This document shows positions 1 through 9,002 of a stretch of DNA of 64,000 nt, one piece after another. Position numbers and translations under genes: made by a program. Where the stretch lies: the NCBI RefSeq assembly GCF_016698665.1, contig NZ_CP068046.1, positions 372,001 to 436,000 on the forward strand, written 5' to 3'. Below the pieces are notes generated by a model, which saw nothing but the letters and a program-made list of their open reading frames with translations, was not told the DNA's origin and ran no database searches. Positions within the stretch are counted from its first letter, which is position 1, and every line of letters begins with the position of its first letter. Source of the DNA: Devosia rhizoryzae. GTDB lineage: Bacteria > Pseudomonadota > Alphaproteobacteria > Rhizobiales > Devosiaceae.

Positions 1-967
1 CTCCGCCTCGCTGCCAGGGATCGAAATCGACGAGAAGAAGGTCGTGACTTCGACTGGCGCGCTCAACCTCGAAAGCGTGCCGCGCCGGCTTGTCGTCATT
101 GGTGCCGGCGTGATCGGGCTCGAGCTCGGTTCGGTCTGGATGCGCCTTGGCGCTCAGGTCACTGTGGTAGAGTTCCTTGACCGCATCCTGCCCGGCATGG
201 ACAGCGAAGTGGCGCGCCAGTTCCAGCGCATGCTGCAAAAGCAGGGCATGGAGTTCAAGCTTTCGAGCAAGGTTGCCGGCATCGATCGCGCCGAAGATGG
301 CTCGCTCAAGCTCCGTGTCGAGCCTGCAAAGGGCGGCGAGGCCGAGGTGCTGGATGCCGATGTTGCGCTGGTCGCCATCGGCCGCAAGCCGTTCACCGAA
401 GGGCTGGGGCTCGAACTTGCCGGCGTGGCACTCGATGAGCGCGGCCGGGTCCGTGTCGACGCTCACTACAAGAGTTCGATCGATGGCATCTACGCCATTG
501 GTGACGTGATTGTCGGACCGATGCTGGCGCACAAGGCCGAGGACGAAGGCATCGCCGTGGCGGAGATCCTCGCGGGGCAGGCGGGTCACGTGAACTACAA
601 GGCCATCCCCGGCGTGGTCTACACGAACCCGGAAGTTGCGTCCGTCGGCAAGACCGAGGACGAGCTCAAGGCCGAAGGCGTCAACTACAAGATCGGCAAG
701 TTCCCCTTCACGGCTAACGGCCGCGCCAAGGCCATGGTCGCGACGCAGGGCTTTGTGAAGATCCTCGCCGATGTCGAGACCGACCGCGTGCTGGGCGCTC
801 ACATCGTGGGCAAGAATGCCGGCGAGATGATCCATGAGATCGTGACGCTTATGGAGTTCTCCGGTGCTTCCGAGGATCTGGCCCGCACCACCCATGCGCA
901 TCCGACCTTGTCGGAAGCGATCCGGGAAGCGGCGCTGTCACTAGGTGACGGCGCAATCCACATCTGA
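1..967 (+). CDS. lpdA: dihydrolipoyl dehydrogenase, C-terminal part (5' end outside window)
   Basis: This is the E3 flavoprotein of 2-oxoacid dehydrogenase complexes, which reoxidises dihydrolipoamide with NAD+. The frame is open from base 2, so the N-terminal FAD-binding region with the redox disulfide lies outside the window. Visible parts are an NAD-binding glycine motif ([13 protein letters not shown]), the FAD-contacting segment YAIGDV and the C-terminal dimerisation domain ending with [11 protein letters not shown], which carries the catalytic His-Glu pair. The spacing of these elements fits full-length LpdA. The gene ends about 180 bases before the TRAP operon and is probably the last gene of an unseen 2-oxoacid dehydrogenase cluster. 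Family confidence is high; which complex it serves cannot be told from here. Confidence 0.95.
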   Translation, partial: SASLPGIEIDEKKVVTSTGALNLESVPRRLVVIGAGVIGLELGSVWMRLGAQVTVVEFLDRILPGMDSEVARQFQRMLQKQGMEFKLSSKVAGIDRAEDGSLKLRVEPAKGGEAEVLDADVALVAIGRKPFTEGLGLELAGVALDERGRVRVDAHYKSSIDGIYAIGDVIVGPMLAHKAEDEGIAVAEILAGQAGHVNYKAIPGVVYTNPEVASVGKTEDELKAEGVNYKIGKFPFTANGRAKAMVATQGFVKILADVETDRVLGAHIVGKNAGEMIHEIVTLMEFSGASEDLARTTHAHPTLSEAIREAALSLGDGAIHI

Positions 968-987
968 TCGGTAGGGACATAAGTCAT

Positions 988-1012
988 CATACAACCTGTT
1001 TTGGATTGTATG
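988..1012. promoter_or_regulatory. inverted repeat, candidate operator of the uronate TRAP operon
   Basis: CATACAA at 988-994 and TTGTATG at 1006-1012 form perfect 7-base arms separated by 11 bases. A TTGACT hexamer follows at 1013-1018 and could be a -35 element, though no good -10 was found. The site lies 137 bases upstream of dctP. FadR-type GntR regulators often bind ATACAA/TTGTAT-like half sites, and such a regulator is encoded in the same operon (4016-4759), so it is the obvious candidate. The pairing of site and regulator is an inference. Confidence 0.45.
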
Positions 1013-1148
1013 TTGACTTGTCTTTACGACTTCCATACCAGTTTTGTCCAAGGCTCCGGATCGGAAAGCGATTGGGGCCGGGCAGTGGCCGTGAGCCACT
1101 GCTGCGGCTGGAACAACCAGCTGCTCGAGGACATATTGGGAGGAAACC

Positions 1149-2129
1149 ATGTTCCATCTGCCTAAGATGGCGGCTCTGGCCGTCGTCGCGACCAGCATTA
1201 TGATGTCGTCCGTCAGTGCCCAGACGGTGCTGCGGTCTTCGGATACTCATCCCGATGGCTATCCGACCGTTGAGGCGGTCAAGAAGTTCGGCGAGATCCT
1301 GAGCGAAAAAACCGACGGCCGTTACTCGGTCGAAGTGTTCCACTCGGCTCAGCTTGGCCAGGAAGCCGACACGATCGAACAGACCCAGTTCGGCGTGATC
1401 GATATGAACCGCATCTCGATCGGCGCCTTCGGCACGCAGGTTCCGGAAGCGACCGTCACCCAGCTACCCTTTATTTTCCGCTCGGCCGAGCACTTCCACA
1501 ATGTGCTCGATGGTGAAGTCGGCCAGGAAATCCTTGCCGCGTTCGACAAGGTGGACGTGGTTGCGCTCGCCTTCTACGACGGCGGATCGCGCTCGTTCTA
1601 CAACAGCGAAAAGCCGATCACCTCGCCTGACGACATGGCTGGCCTCAAGTTCCGCGTCATGCAGTCGGACATCTTCGTCGACATGGTGGGTGCCCTTGGC
1701 GCCAATGCCACGCCGATGCCTTATGGCGAAGTCTACTCCGCCATCCAGACCGGCGTTATCGAAGGGGCTGAAAACAACTTCCCGAGCTATGACACTGCCG
1801 GTCACGCCGAAGTCGCCAAGTTCTACTCGCTCGACGAACACTTGATGGTGCCCGAAGTGCTGGTGGTCTCCAAGATCGTCTGGGATGGTATCAGCCCTGA
1901 AGACCAGGCACTGTTCCGCGAAGCGGCCCAGGAGTCCGTCGCCATCCAGCGCGAGCTTTGGGCGCAGAAGGAAGTTGAGTCCAAGGCTGCGGTGGAAGCG
2001 CTCGGCGCAACCATCAATGAAGTCGACAAGGCCCCCTTCATCGAAGCAATGAAGCCTGTCTACGACAAGTATGTCACCGACCCCCAGCTGCAGGACCTCG
2101 TTGCCCGTATCCAGGCCACCGAAGGCTGA
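1149..2129 (+). CDS. dctP: TRAP transporter substrate-binding protein, DctP family
   Basis: This is the periplasmic receptor of a tripartite ATP-independent periplasmic (TRAP) transporter, 326 residues, the usual size. It begins with a signal peptide (hydrophobic residues about 7-22, likely cleaved after VSA). The mature part has family features such as [10 protein letters not shown] near the start, a KFRVMQSD segment and the GVIEGAENN motif near the hinge. The start has a strong Shine-Dalgarno, GGGAGGAAACC. It is the first gene of dctPQM followed by kduI, kduD and kdgF, so uptake of a hexuronate or an unsaturated or keto-uronate is the likely role. The substrate itself is inferred from context. 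Confidence 0.9.
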   Translation: MFHLPKMAALAVVATSIMMSSVSAQTVLRSSDTHPDGYPTVEAVKKFGEILSEKTDGRYSVEVFHSAQLGQEADTIEQTQFGVIDMNRISIGAFGTQVPEATVTQLPFIFRSAEHFHNVLDGEVGQEILAAFDKVDVVALAFYDGGSRSFYNSEKPITSPDDMAGLKFRVMQSDIFVDMVGALGANATPMPYGEVYSAIQTGVIEGAENNFPSYDTAGHAEVAKFYSLDEHLMVPEVLVVSKIVWDGISPEDQALFREAAQESVAIQRELWAQKEVESKAAVEALGATINEVDKAPFIEAMKPVYDKYVTDPQLQDLVARIQATEG

Positions 2130-2137
2130 TGACGATT

Positions 2138-2169
2138 GCCGGGCCGGCACTCTGGCCGGCCCGGCTTTT
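2138..2169 (+). terminator. intercistronic hairpin between dctP and dctQ
   Basis: An 11-base GC-only stem (2138-2148 with 2155-2165, loop of six) is followed by TTTT. It lies 8 bases after the dctP stop and 22 bases before the dctQ start. In binding-protein operons such a partial terminator usually leaves the receptor mRNA more abundant than the permease message. Confidence 0.75.
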
Positions 2170-2187
2170 CGCTTGAAGGAATATCCG

Positions 2188-2721
2188 ATGAGAGATCGGC
2201 TGTTGAAGGTCGGCGTGCTGCTGAACGCTCTGTCGACTGTGGCCCTCTGGCTGGCGGGCGTCGGCCTTGTGGCGATGACGCTGATCGTCGCCTACCAGGT
2301 GTTTATGCGCTTCGTGCTCAATTCGTCCCCGCCTTGGACCGAGGCGAGCTCGATCATGATCATGAGCTGGTTCATTTTTTTGGGCGCGGCCGTCGGCGTG
2401 CGCGAAAACTTCCATATGGGCTTCGACGTTTTGCTCTATGTTCTGCCGGGCTGCGCCAAGCCCTATCTGCGGGCCATCACCGACATTGCGATCTTCGGCT
2501 TTGCCGCTGGCATGGTGTTCTACGGCGGCGAACTGGCCCTGCGTGGCTGGTCCGTGCGCATCCCGGTGATCGGCCTGCCGCAAACCTTCACCTATCTGCC
2601 GGTCGTGATTGCCGGCTTCCTGATGTGCCTGTTCTCCCTGGAGCGCCTCCTGCTGCGCATGGCCGGAGAAAATGTCGACGATCCGATCGTCGATGAAGAC
2701 GTCATCGTGACGACGGACTGA
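2188..2721 (+). CDS. dctQ: TRAP transporter small permease, DctQ family
   Basis: This small membrane subunit has four predicted transmembrane segments and partners DctM in sodium-driven uptake. I start it at ATG 2188 (177 residues, MRDRLLKVGV) because GAAGGA sits just upstream; a longer frame from 2071 would read back through dctP and the terminator hairpin. Family features include the PPWTEE-like segment (here PPWTEASS) at the start of the second helix and FLGAAVGVRENFHMGFD after it. It ends 7 bases before dctM. The C-terminus is acidic and cytoplasmic. Confidence 0.88.
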   Translation: MRDRLLKVGVLLNALSTVALWLAGVGLVAMTLIVAYQVFMRFVLNSSPPWTEASSIMIMSWFIFLGAAVGVRENFHMGFDVLLYVLPGCAKPYLRAITDIAIFGFAAGMVFYGGELALRGWSVRIPVIGLPQTFTYLPVVIAGFLMCLFSLERLLLRMAGENVDDPIVDEDVIVTTD

Positions 2722-2728
2722 GGACAAA

Positions 2729-4009
2729 ATGGAATATTGGATTCTCTTCGGCGTCTTCACCGGTCTCATGCTGGTCGGAACGCCGATCGCTTTCTGCCTG
2801 GGCATTGCGAGCTTTGCGACCGTCGCCTATATCGGCCGCCCGGCTATCGTGGTGTTCCAGCAGCTCAATTCGGGCGTGTCCGCCTTTACGCTACTGGCTA
2901 TTCCGTTCTTCATCTTCGCCGGCGACTTGATGATGCGTGGCGGCATTGCAGCGCGGATCATCCAGTTTGCAGGCTCGCTGATCGGCCATGTGCGCGGCGG
3001 TCTGGGGCAGGTCAACGTCGCGGCGTCGACGCTGTTCGGCGGGATTTCGGGCTCGGCCGTCGCTGAAGCGGCTGCCGTGGGCGGCATCATGATCCCGCAG
3101 ATGAAGGCACGCGGCTATGGCGCCGACTATGCGGTCAACGTCACCTCGATGGCGGCGCTGATCGCCCTGCTGCTGCCGCCCAGCCACAACATGATCATCT
3201 ATTCGCTTTCGGGCGGCGGGCGTATTTCGATCGCCGATCTTTTCACCGCGGGCATTATTCCCGGCCTCTTGCTGGCCGTCGCGCTTTCCGTCACGGCCTA
3301 TGTCGTGGCCGTCAAGCGCGGCTATCCAACCGAGCCGTTCCCGGGCTTTGGCAAGGCCTTCCAGTACTTCCTGATTTCGATCCCTGGCCTGTTGCTGATT
3401 GCCATCATCTTCGGTGGCGTGCGCTCGGGCGTTTTCACCGCATCGGAAAGCTCCTGCATCGCGGTGATCTATGCGTTTTTGGTGACGCTCCTCGTTTACC
3501 GCTCGCTCAACTTCCGCGAATTCGTGCATTGCGTGACGGGCGCGGTTCGCACCACGTCCATGGTGCTGTTCATCATCGGCGCCGCGGCGGCTTTCGGCTG
3601 GCTGATGGCGTATCTGCGCGTGGCGCCGATCCTCACCGAAGCGATCGGCAATCTGACGCAGGACCCGTTGATGGTCCTGCTCTTGATCAATGTCGTGCTG
3701 CTGTTGCTGGGCACGTTCATGGATATGGGCCCGCTGATCGTCATCACCACGCCGATCTTCTTGCCCATGGTCACAGCATTTGGCGTAGACCCGGTGCATT
3801 TTGGCGTGATCATGATCCTGAACCTGGGCATCGGCCTCAACACGCCGCCACTTGGACCGGTGCAGTTCGTCGCCGCCGCGGTGGCCAAGATATCGGTGTG
3901 GGATGCAATGAAGAGCGTCTGGCCATTCTACACCGCCGGCCTGATCGTTTTGGGTCTTGTGACCTACATCCCGGCGCTGTCGCTGTGGCTGCCGAGCCTT
4001 TTCCGGTAA
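2729..4009 (+). CDS. dctM: TRAP transporter large permease, DctM family
   Basis: This is the large multi-pass permease, 426 residues, matching the family's usual length with about 12 hydrophobic segments. Characteristic pieces are IPFFIFAGDLM near residue 55, the GGISGSAVAEAAAVG loop near 110 and the GLNTPPLGPVQF motif near 370. It forms the transport channel with DctQ and takes substrate from DctP. The regulator gene starts 6 bases after its stop, so they are probably cotranscribed. Confidence 0.92.
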   Translation: MEYWILFGVFTGLMLVGTPIAFCLGIASFATVAYIGRPAIVVFQQLNSGVSAFTLLAIPFFIFAGDLMMRGGIAARIIQFAGSLIGHVRGGLGQVNVAASTLFGGISGSAVAEAAAVGGIMIPQMKARGYGADYAVNVTSMAALIALLLPPSHNMIIYSLSGGGRISIADLFTAGIIPGLLLAVALSVTAYVVAVKRGYPTEPFPGFGKAFQYFLISIPGLLLIAIIFGGVRSGVFTASESSCIAVIYAFLVTLLVYRSLNFREFVHCVTGAVRTTSMVLFIIGAAAAFGWLMAYLRVAPILTEAIGNLTQDPLMVLLLINVVLLLLGTFMDMGPLIVITTPIFLPMVTAFGVDPVHFGVIMILNLGIGLNTPPLGPVQFVAAAVAKISVWDAMKSVWPFYTAGLIVLGLVTYIPALSLWLPSLFR

Positions 4010-4015
4010 CGCGCC

Positions 4016-4759
4016 ATGTCGCTCATGGACGCCACATCGCTGCCGGCGCGCAAGCCCAAGCTTGCCCAACTGGTCATAAATGCGCTGCGCAAGCGCATCA
4101 CGGAAGGAGAGTTCGGGCCGGGAGAAAAGTTGCCGACAGAATCGCAGTTGACGACCCACTTCGGCGTCAGCCGCACCGTGGTGCGCGAGGCGATCGCAGC
4201 CCTGGCCGCTGACGGCATGGTGCAGGCGCGGCAGGGGGCCGGCGTTTTCGTCATGGCACAGGCGAGCTCGGCTTTTTCCGCGATTGCCGGCGAGCGCTCC
4301 AACAAGATCTCGGTGGCGCTCAACGTCCTCGAAGTGCGCATGGGTATCGAAATCGAGTCTGCCGGCCTTGCAGCGCAGCGGCACAGCACGAGCCAGGTTG
4401 CGGCCGTTCACGAGACGTGGAACGAGTTCGACCGCTTGCTGCGCCAGGGCACCCCGACCGGCAAGACGGACTTCTCCTTCCATCGCGCCATTGCTGCCGC
4501 GACTAACAATCCCTTCTATCTCGAAGTGCTCGATGCGCTGGGCAGCCGCACCATTCCCTGCGACGTCGCTTCGCCCTGGGGCACCGAAAGCGTGCTGACC
4601 TATGAATATCAGGTGGGCCTGCACGAAGAGCACCGCCGCATTCTCGACGCCATTTCAGCGCGCGACGCCGATGGCGCACGAGAAGCGATGCGTGACCATC
4701 TTTCGCGAAGTCAGGATCGCTATCGCGTTCGGCTGGCCGACCAGAACAAGACCAACTAG
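4016..4759 (+). CDS. FadR-type GntR transcriptional regulator
   Basis: 247 residues. The winged helix at about 15-85 includes EGEFGPGEKLPTE and the recognition segment GVSRTVVREA. The C-terminal FCD ligand domain has conserved histidines (SFHRAIAAAT near 155 and later HEEHRRIL and DHL). FCD regulators of this size commonly respond to uronates, aldonates or their keto-acids. It is cotranscribed with the TRAP permease upstream and kduI downstream (9 bases), so it most likely controls this uronate operon as a repressor released by a pathway intermediate. The candidate operator is the repeat at 988-1012. The ligand is inferred from context. Confidence 0.88.
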   Translation: MSLMDATSLPARKPKLAQLVINALRKRITEGEFGPGEKLPTESQLTTHFGVSRTVVREAIAALAADGMVQARQGAGVFVMAQASSAFSAIAGERSNKISVALNVLEVRMGIEIESAGLAAQRHSTSQVAAVHETWNEFDRLLRQGTPTGKTDFSFHRAIAAATNNPFYLEVLDALGSRTIPCDVASPWGTESVLTYEYQVGLHEEHRRILDAISARDADGAREAMRDHLSRSQDRYRVRLADQNKTN

Positions 4760-4768
4760 GACCTTTTC

Positions 4769-5593
4769 ATGAGTACCGATTTCGACATCCGCTTTGCCAT
4801 CGACCCGATCGCGGCTTCGGCCATGGGAACGGACGACCTGCGGGAAAACTTCCTGATCGAGGACGTGTTCGTGGAAGGCCAGGTTTGCTGGACCTATACT
4901 CATTACGACCGCATGGCCGTCGGCGGCGCGGTGCCGACCGGTGCAGCGTTGGCACTCGAAACCATCAAGCCGACTGGCACCGCCAATTTCCTTGATCGCC
5001 GCGAGCTGATCGCCGTCAATATCGGCGCGCCCGGCACGATTTCGGTCGATGGCGCGGACCATGCCGTGGGCTCGCGCGACATGCTCTATATCGGCATGGG
5101 CGCCAAGGATGTGCGCTTTGCCGGTGAAGGCGCCAAGTATTACCTTCTCAGCGCGCCGGCCCATGCGAGCCACCCGACCGTGCTGTTGCAGCAGTCCGGC
5201 GCCAAGCGCCTCGATATGGGCAGCGCCGAAACGGCGAACGAGCGCTCGATTTATCAGTACACAAACAGCCTCAAGAGCTGCCAGCTGGTGGTCGGTCTTA
5301 CCCAGTTCGCCCCGGGCTCGGTTTGGAACACCATGCCCGCCCACGTGCACGATCGGCGCATGGAGGCCTATCTTTATTTCGATCTCAAGCCTGATGCCTT
5401 TGTCATGCATCTGATGGGCGAACCGACCGAAACGCGGCACCTGATCGTGCGCAACGAGCAGGCCATTCTTTCTCCGCCCTGGTCGATCCATGCCGGCGCC
5501 GGGACGGGCGCTTACACGTTCATCTGGGCCATGGCCGGCGACAATATCGACTATACCGACGCCGAAAAGGTGCCGATGGAAGAGCTGCGCTGA
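4769..5593 (+). CDS. kduI: 5-dehydro-4-deoxy-D-glucuronate isomerase
   Basis: KduI interconverts 5-keto-4-deoxyuronate (DKI) and 2,5-diketo-3-deoxygluconate in the breakdown of unsaturated uronates from pectin or similar polysaccharides. At 274 residues it is full length. The zinc ligands are visible as H192, H194 and E199 in AHVHDRRME and H241 in WSIHAGAG, the same spacing as in the E. coli enzyme. Its stop overlaps the kduD start by one base (TGATG), which argues for translational coupling. Its substrate is supplied by KdgF two genes downstream. Confidence 0.95.
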   Translation: MSTDFDIRFAIDPIAASAMGTDDLRENFLIEDVFVEGQVCWTYTHYDRMAVGGAVPTGAALALETIKPTGTANFLDRRELIAVNIGAPGTISVDGADHAVGSRDMLYIGMGAKDVRFAGEGAKYYLLSAPAHASHPTVLLQQSGAKRLDMGSAETANERSIYQYTNSLKSCQLVVGLTQFAPGSVWNTMPAHVHDRRMEAYLYFDLKPDAFVMHLMGEPTETRHLIVRNEQAILSPPWSIHAGAGTGAYTFIWAMAGDNIDYTDAEKVPMEELR

Positions 5594-6354
5594 TGGACCT
5601 TTCGGCTTTCGGCCTTTCCGGCAAGACCGTGCTGGTCACCGGCGCCAATACCGGCATCGGGCAGGGCATTGCCCTTGGGATCGGCCGGGCCGGCGGCAAG
5701 GTCATCGGCGTCGGCCGCTCCAGCATGGAGCATACGGCGTCGCTGATGGCGAAGCAGGGCGCTGCGTTTGCCGAGCTGCGCACCGATCTGGGCTCTACGG
5801 CAGCCGCACAGGCGATGTTCGAGCAGGCATGGTCGGAACACGGCCCCATCGATGGGCTGGTCAACAATGCCGGCATCATCAAGCGCGTCGATGCGGTGGA
5901 TTTCACCGAAGACGATTGGGATAGCGTCATGGACGTCAATCTCAAGACCATGTTCTTCCTGTGCCAGGCCATCGGCAAGCGGGCGATCGAAACGGGGCGG
6001 CAGGCGCGCATCGTCAACATCGCCTCGATGCTGAGTTTCCAGGGCGGCATTCGGGTCGCGAGCTATACGGCGTCCAAAAGCGGCGTGCTGGGGATCACGC
6101 GGTTGCTTGCCAATGAATGGGCAGCCAAGGGCATCAATGTAAATGCAGTGGCGCCCGGCTATATCGAAACCAACAATACCGAGGCCCTGCGCAACGATCC
6201 GGACCGCTCGGCCTCGATCCTCGGGCGCATTCCGGCGGAGCGCTGGGGCGTGCCGAGCGATATCGGCGATGCCGTGGTGTTTCTTCTCGCACCCGCCTCC
6301 AACTACATGCACGGCGCCGTCATTCCCGTCGATGGCGGCTGGCTTGCGAGGTAA
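5593..6354 (+). CDS. kduD: 2-dehydro-3-deoxy-D-gluconate 5-dehydrogenase (SDR family)
   Basis: 253-residue short-chain dehydrogenase with the cofactor motif TGANTGIG at 16-23, NNAG near 91, catalytic S145 and the YxxxK pair Y158/K162. KduD reduces 2,5-diketo-3-deoxygluconate to KDG, following KduI. Similarity alone cannot exclude another SDR oxidoreductase, but the one-base overlap with kduI makes KduD the best call. The KDG kinase and aldolase that would complete the route are not in this window. Confidence 0.92.
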   Translation: MDLSAFGLSGKTVLVTGANTGIGQGIALGIGRAGGKVIGVGRSSMEHTASLMAKQGAAFAELRTDLGSTAAAQAMFEQAWSEHGPIDGLVNNAGIIKRVDAVDFTEDDWDSVMDVNLKTMFFLCQAIGKRAIETGRQARIVNIASMLSFQGGIRVASYTASKSGVLGITRLLANEWAAKGINVNAVAPGYIETNNTEALRNDPDRSASILGRIPAERWGVPSDIGDAVVFLLAPASNYMHGAVIPVDGGWLAR

Positions 6355-6357
6355 TCC

Positions 6358-6693
6358 ATGACTGAACAAAAGTTTTTCGCCCAGCCTGATGAAACCGCCT
6401 GGACCGAGCTGGCTCCCGGAAATACGCGCCGTGTGCTTATCCATACGCCCGAGCTGATGCAGGTCGAGTTCGGCTTTGAAAAGGGCGCGGTTGGCGCGCT
6501 CCATAGCCATCCCCATATCCAGGTGAGCTATGTCGCGGAAGGCTCATTCGAGGTCACCATCGATGGCGTCACCGAAGTGGTGCGCCAGGGCGGCAGCTTC
6601 ATCGTGCCGTCCGGGCTGGTGCATGGCGTTGTGGCGCTGAAGAAAGGACGTCTTGTCGACGTCTTCACGCCCCATCGCGCCGATTTCCTCTAG
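6358..6693 (+). CDS. kdgF: cupin protein KdgF, uronate ring-opening
   Basis: 111 residues forming a single cupin barrel with metal ligands H49, H51, Q55 and H89 in the HxHxxxQ...H pattern. KdgF converts cyclic 4,5-unsaturated monouronates into the open-chain ketouronate used by KduI. It starts 3 bases after kduD and is the last gene of the coupled block. Together TRAP, KdgF, KduI and KduD form a route for unsaturated uronates made by polysaccharide lyases or unsaturated glycuronyl hydrolases, none of which is in this window. Confidence 0.9.
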   Translation: MTEQKFFAQPDETAWTELAPGNTRRVLIHTPELMQVEFGFEKGAVGALHSHPHIQVSYVAEGSFEVTIDGVTEVVRQGGSFIVPSGLVHGVVALKKGRLVDVFTPHRADFL

Positions 6694-6748
6694 GCTGTGG
6701 TGCCCCTGAGGTCGTGCTAGGCTGAAAGCCGATATCGCGGGAAAAAGC

Positions 6749-7366
6749 ATGCTGCTTATCGGTTTTTACATCGCCATTACCGCCGAAGCCATGACTGCGG
6801 CGCTGGCCGCCGGCCGGCGCAACATGGATTGGTTCGGCGTGTGCCTTATCGCCTGCGTCACCGCACTTGGCGGCGGCACCATGCGCGATATCTTTCTCGA
6901 TCACTATCCGCTGGTCTGGGTCGCCAATCCATACGTGCTGCTGCTGGTCTGCGGTGCGGCCCTGCTGACCATTCCCCTGGCGCGACTGGTCGAGCGGCTG
7001 CGCTGGCCGTTCCTTTTGCTCGACGCACTTGGGCTCGTTGTCTTCACCGTCATCGGCTGCAATATCGGCATCGAGGCGGGCGTGCACCCGATCATCGTCA
7101 TCGTTGCCGGCATGGTGACTGGGACGGCGGGCGGCATTTTGCGCGACGTCTTGTGCAACGACATTCCGCTGATCTTTCAGGGCGAACTCTACGCCAGCGT
7201 CTCGATGATTGCCGGCATCGTCTACTATCTGGGCCTGACCGGTGGCGTGCAGCAGGACCTGATGGCCATTCTCGCCATGGTGCTGGGATTTGCGCTTCGC
7301 GTCCTCGCCATCGCCTTCAAATGGGAAATGCCGAAGTTCGTCTATGACCGGAACATGCGCAAATGA
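6749..7366 (+). CDS. TRIC-type (UPF0126) membrane protein
   Basis: 205 residues with six to seven hydrophobic helices in two similar halves. Each half carries the glycine-rich signature of the family: ALGGGTMRDIFLD near 40 and GTAGGILRDVLCND near 125. Bacterial members (YicG/YadS-like) are related to trimeric intracellular cation channels, and their physiological cargo is mostly unknown. It follows kdgF after 55 bases with no terminator visible, so it may be read through from the uronate operon. The stop overlaps the next gene by 4 bases. Confidence 0.88.
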   Translation: MLLIGFYIAITAEAMTAALAAGRRNMDWFGVCLIACVTALGGGTMRDIFLDHYPLVWVANPYVLLLVCGAALLTIPLARLVERLRWPFLLLDALGLVVFTVIGCNIGIEAGVHPIIVIVAGMVTGTAGGILRDVLCNDIPLIFQGELYASVSMIAGIVYYLGLTGGVQQDLMAILAMVLGFALRVLAIAFKWEMPKFVYDRNMRK

Positions 7367-7710
7367 GGCCGGCGCGGATCGTCTTGTCGCGCAAGGCGGG
7401 GTTCGATCTCCACGCCATTTCGCGCGCGTTGAACGGCCTGCCGGCACAGTCGGTGGCGCGGCCGGGACCGTGGGGCAATCCCTTCAGCGTGGATGCGGTC
7501 GCCGCTGAAACGGGGCTCGACCGGGATGCAGCGCAGGCTGAGGCTGTCGACCGGCATCGGCGCTGGCTGCTCGGAGAGCTGGAGGCCGATCGGGCACCAC
7601 CTTCTCGGGACGAGATCCGCGCCAAATTAAGCGGCAAGAACCTTGCCTGCTGGTGCCGAGCCGGCACGCCCTGCCATGTCGACAACCTTCTGGCACTCGC
7701 CAATCCCTGA
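7363..7710 (+). CDS. DUF4326 domain protein
   Basis: 115 residues. The family pattern is clear: RPGPWGNPF near 37-45 and the C-terminal GKNLACWC...PCHVDNLLALAN, with cysteines and a histidine that could bind metal. DUF4326 proteins are often phage-associated or scattered singletons with no established activity. It overlaps the TRIC gene by 4 bases and ends 29 bases before uxuA. The last bases of the gene were also open in the uxuA frame, which makes automated calls for uxuA start too early. No role in uronate use can be claimed. Confidence 0.82.
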   Translation: MRPARIVLSRKAGFDLHAISRALNGLPAQSVARPGPWGNPFSVDAVAAETGLDRDAAQAEAVDRHRRWLLGELEADRAPPSRDEIRAKLSGKNLACWCRAGTPCHVDNLLALANP

Positions 7711-7739
7711 CACATACCATTCCTGAACGGAGACTTATT

Positions 7740-9002
7740 TTGCGACAGACCTGGCGTTGGTTCGGCCCCAAGGACCTCACCAGCATCGACGACATCACCC
7801 AGGCTGGCGCCGTTGGTGTCGTCAGCGCGCTCCATCACGTGCCCAATGGCGTGGTGTGGACGCCGGAGGAGATCGCCAAGCGCCATCGGGAGATTGCCAC
7901 GCGCAAGGATGGTTCGCCGTCCGGCCTCACCTGGGACGTCGTTGAAAGCCTGCCGGTCAGCGAAGACGTCAAAAAGCAGAAGGGTGATTGGCGCGAGCAT
8001 ATTGCCAACTACAAAGTGTCGATGCGGCACCTGGCGGAAAGCGGCATCGAGACCATCTGCTACAATTTCATGCCGGTACTCGATTGGACGCGTACCGATC
8101 TGCGCTGGACCGTGCCGCATGGCGGCTCGTGCATGCGCTTCGATATCAACGATTTTGCCGCCTTCGACATTCATATATTGAAGCGCCCCGGCGCCGCAGC
8201 AGATTTCACCAATGCCATTGCCGACGAAGCTGCCCGGCGTGCGGAGGCGATGAGTGAAGACGAGAAAAAGCAGCTCGCCCGCAACGTCACCATGGGGCTT
8301 CCCGGCTCGACCGAGTCCATGTCGCTCGAAGATGTGCAGAGCCATCTCGACGAATATGGCGCCATTAGCCGCGAGCAGCTGCGCGAGCACTTCGTTTCCT
8401 TCCTCGAAGAGGTGGTCCCGGTGGCGGAGGACCTGGGGCTGCGGCTTTGCTGCCATCCAGACGATCCGCCGTTCGCACTGCTCGGCCTGCCGCGCATCAT
8501 GTCGACGGCTGCCGACTACAAGGCTATTCTCGATGCGGTCGATAGTCCGGCCAATGGCATGACCTTCTGCACCGGCTCGCTCGGCGCGCGGCCCGACAAC
8601 GATCTTGTGGCCATCGTCGAGCAGTTTGCGCCCAAGATCCATTTCCTTCACCTGCGCAATGTGAAGCGGGACACCGATGACGTGGCCGGCTCCTTTTACG
8701 AGGCCGAGCATCTTGGTGGCGACACCGACATGGTGGCGGTCATCGCAGCGGTGATCCGCGAAGAGCGCCGCCGCAAGGATGAAGGTCGTGCCGACTGGCA
8801 GATCCCCATGCGCCCAGACCACGGACAGGACATCATGGACGACCTCGGCCGCCGCTCACAGCCCGGCTATCCGACGATCGGGCGAATGAAGGGGCTGGCC
8901 GAGTTGCGCGGCGTGATGACCGCGCTGGAGCATGCGAATTTTGGGCTTCGGTACAAGACCGAGCATGCTGGGGCGACGACACCCCCTTCCGAGCTACGCT
9001 AA
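7740..9002 (+). CDS. uxuA: mannonate dehydratase
   Basis: UxuA dehydrates D-mannonate to KDG in the glucuronate branch of hexuronate catabolism. I place the start at TTG 7740 (420 residues) because CGGAGA lies just upstream and the family N-terminus RQTWRWFGPKD follows directly; the longer frame from 7653 lies inside the DUF4326 gene. Metal-site segments are visible, including LRLCCHPDDPP, HFLHLRNVKR and the C-terminal PMRPDHGQD. It feeds the same product, KDG, as KduD, so the two branches meet. UxuB and UxaC are not in the window. Confidence 0.92.
   Translation: MRQTWRWFGPKDLTSIDDITQAGAVGVVSALHHVPNGVVWTPEEIAKRHREIATRKDGSPSGLTWDVVESLPVSEDVKKQKGDWREHIANYKVSMRHLAESGIETICYNFMPVLDWTRTDLRWTVPHGGSCMRFDINDFAAFDIHILKRPGAAADFTNAIADEAARRAEAMSEDEKKQLARNVTMGLPGSTESMSLEDVQSHLDEYGAISREQLREHFVSFLEEVVPVAEDLGLRLCCHPDDPPFALLGLPRIMSTAADYKAILDAVDSPANGMTFCTGSLGARPDNDLVAIVEQFAPKIHFLHLRNVKRDTDDVAGSFYEAEHLGGDTDMVAVIAAVIREERRRKDEGRADWQIPMRPDHGQDIMDDLGRRSQPGYPTIGRMKGLAELRGVMTALEHANFGLRYKTEHAGATTPPSELR

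Noticed and set aside
2891..4633. 580-codon minus-strand frame opposite dctM and gntR
   Set aside because: Very His/Gln/Asp/Arg-rich translation, no family feature, both plus-strand genes are clear.
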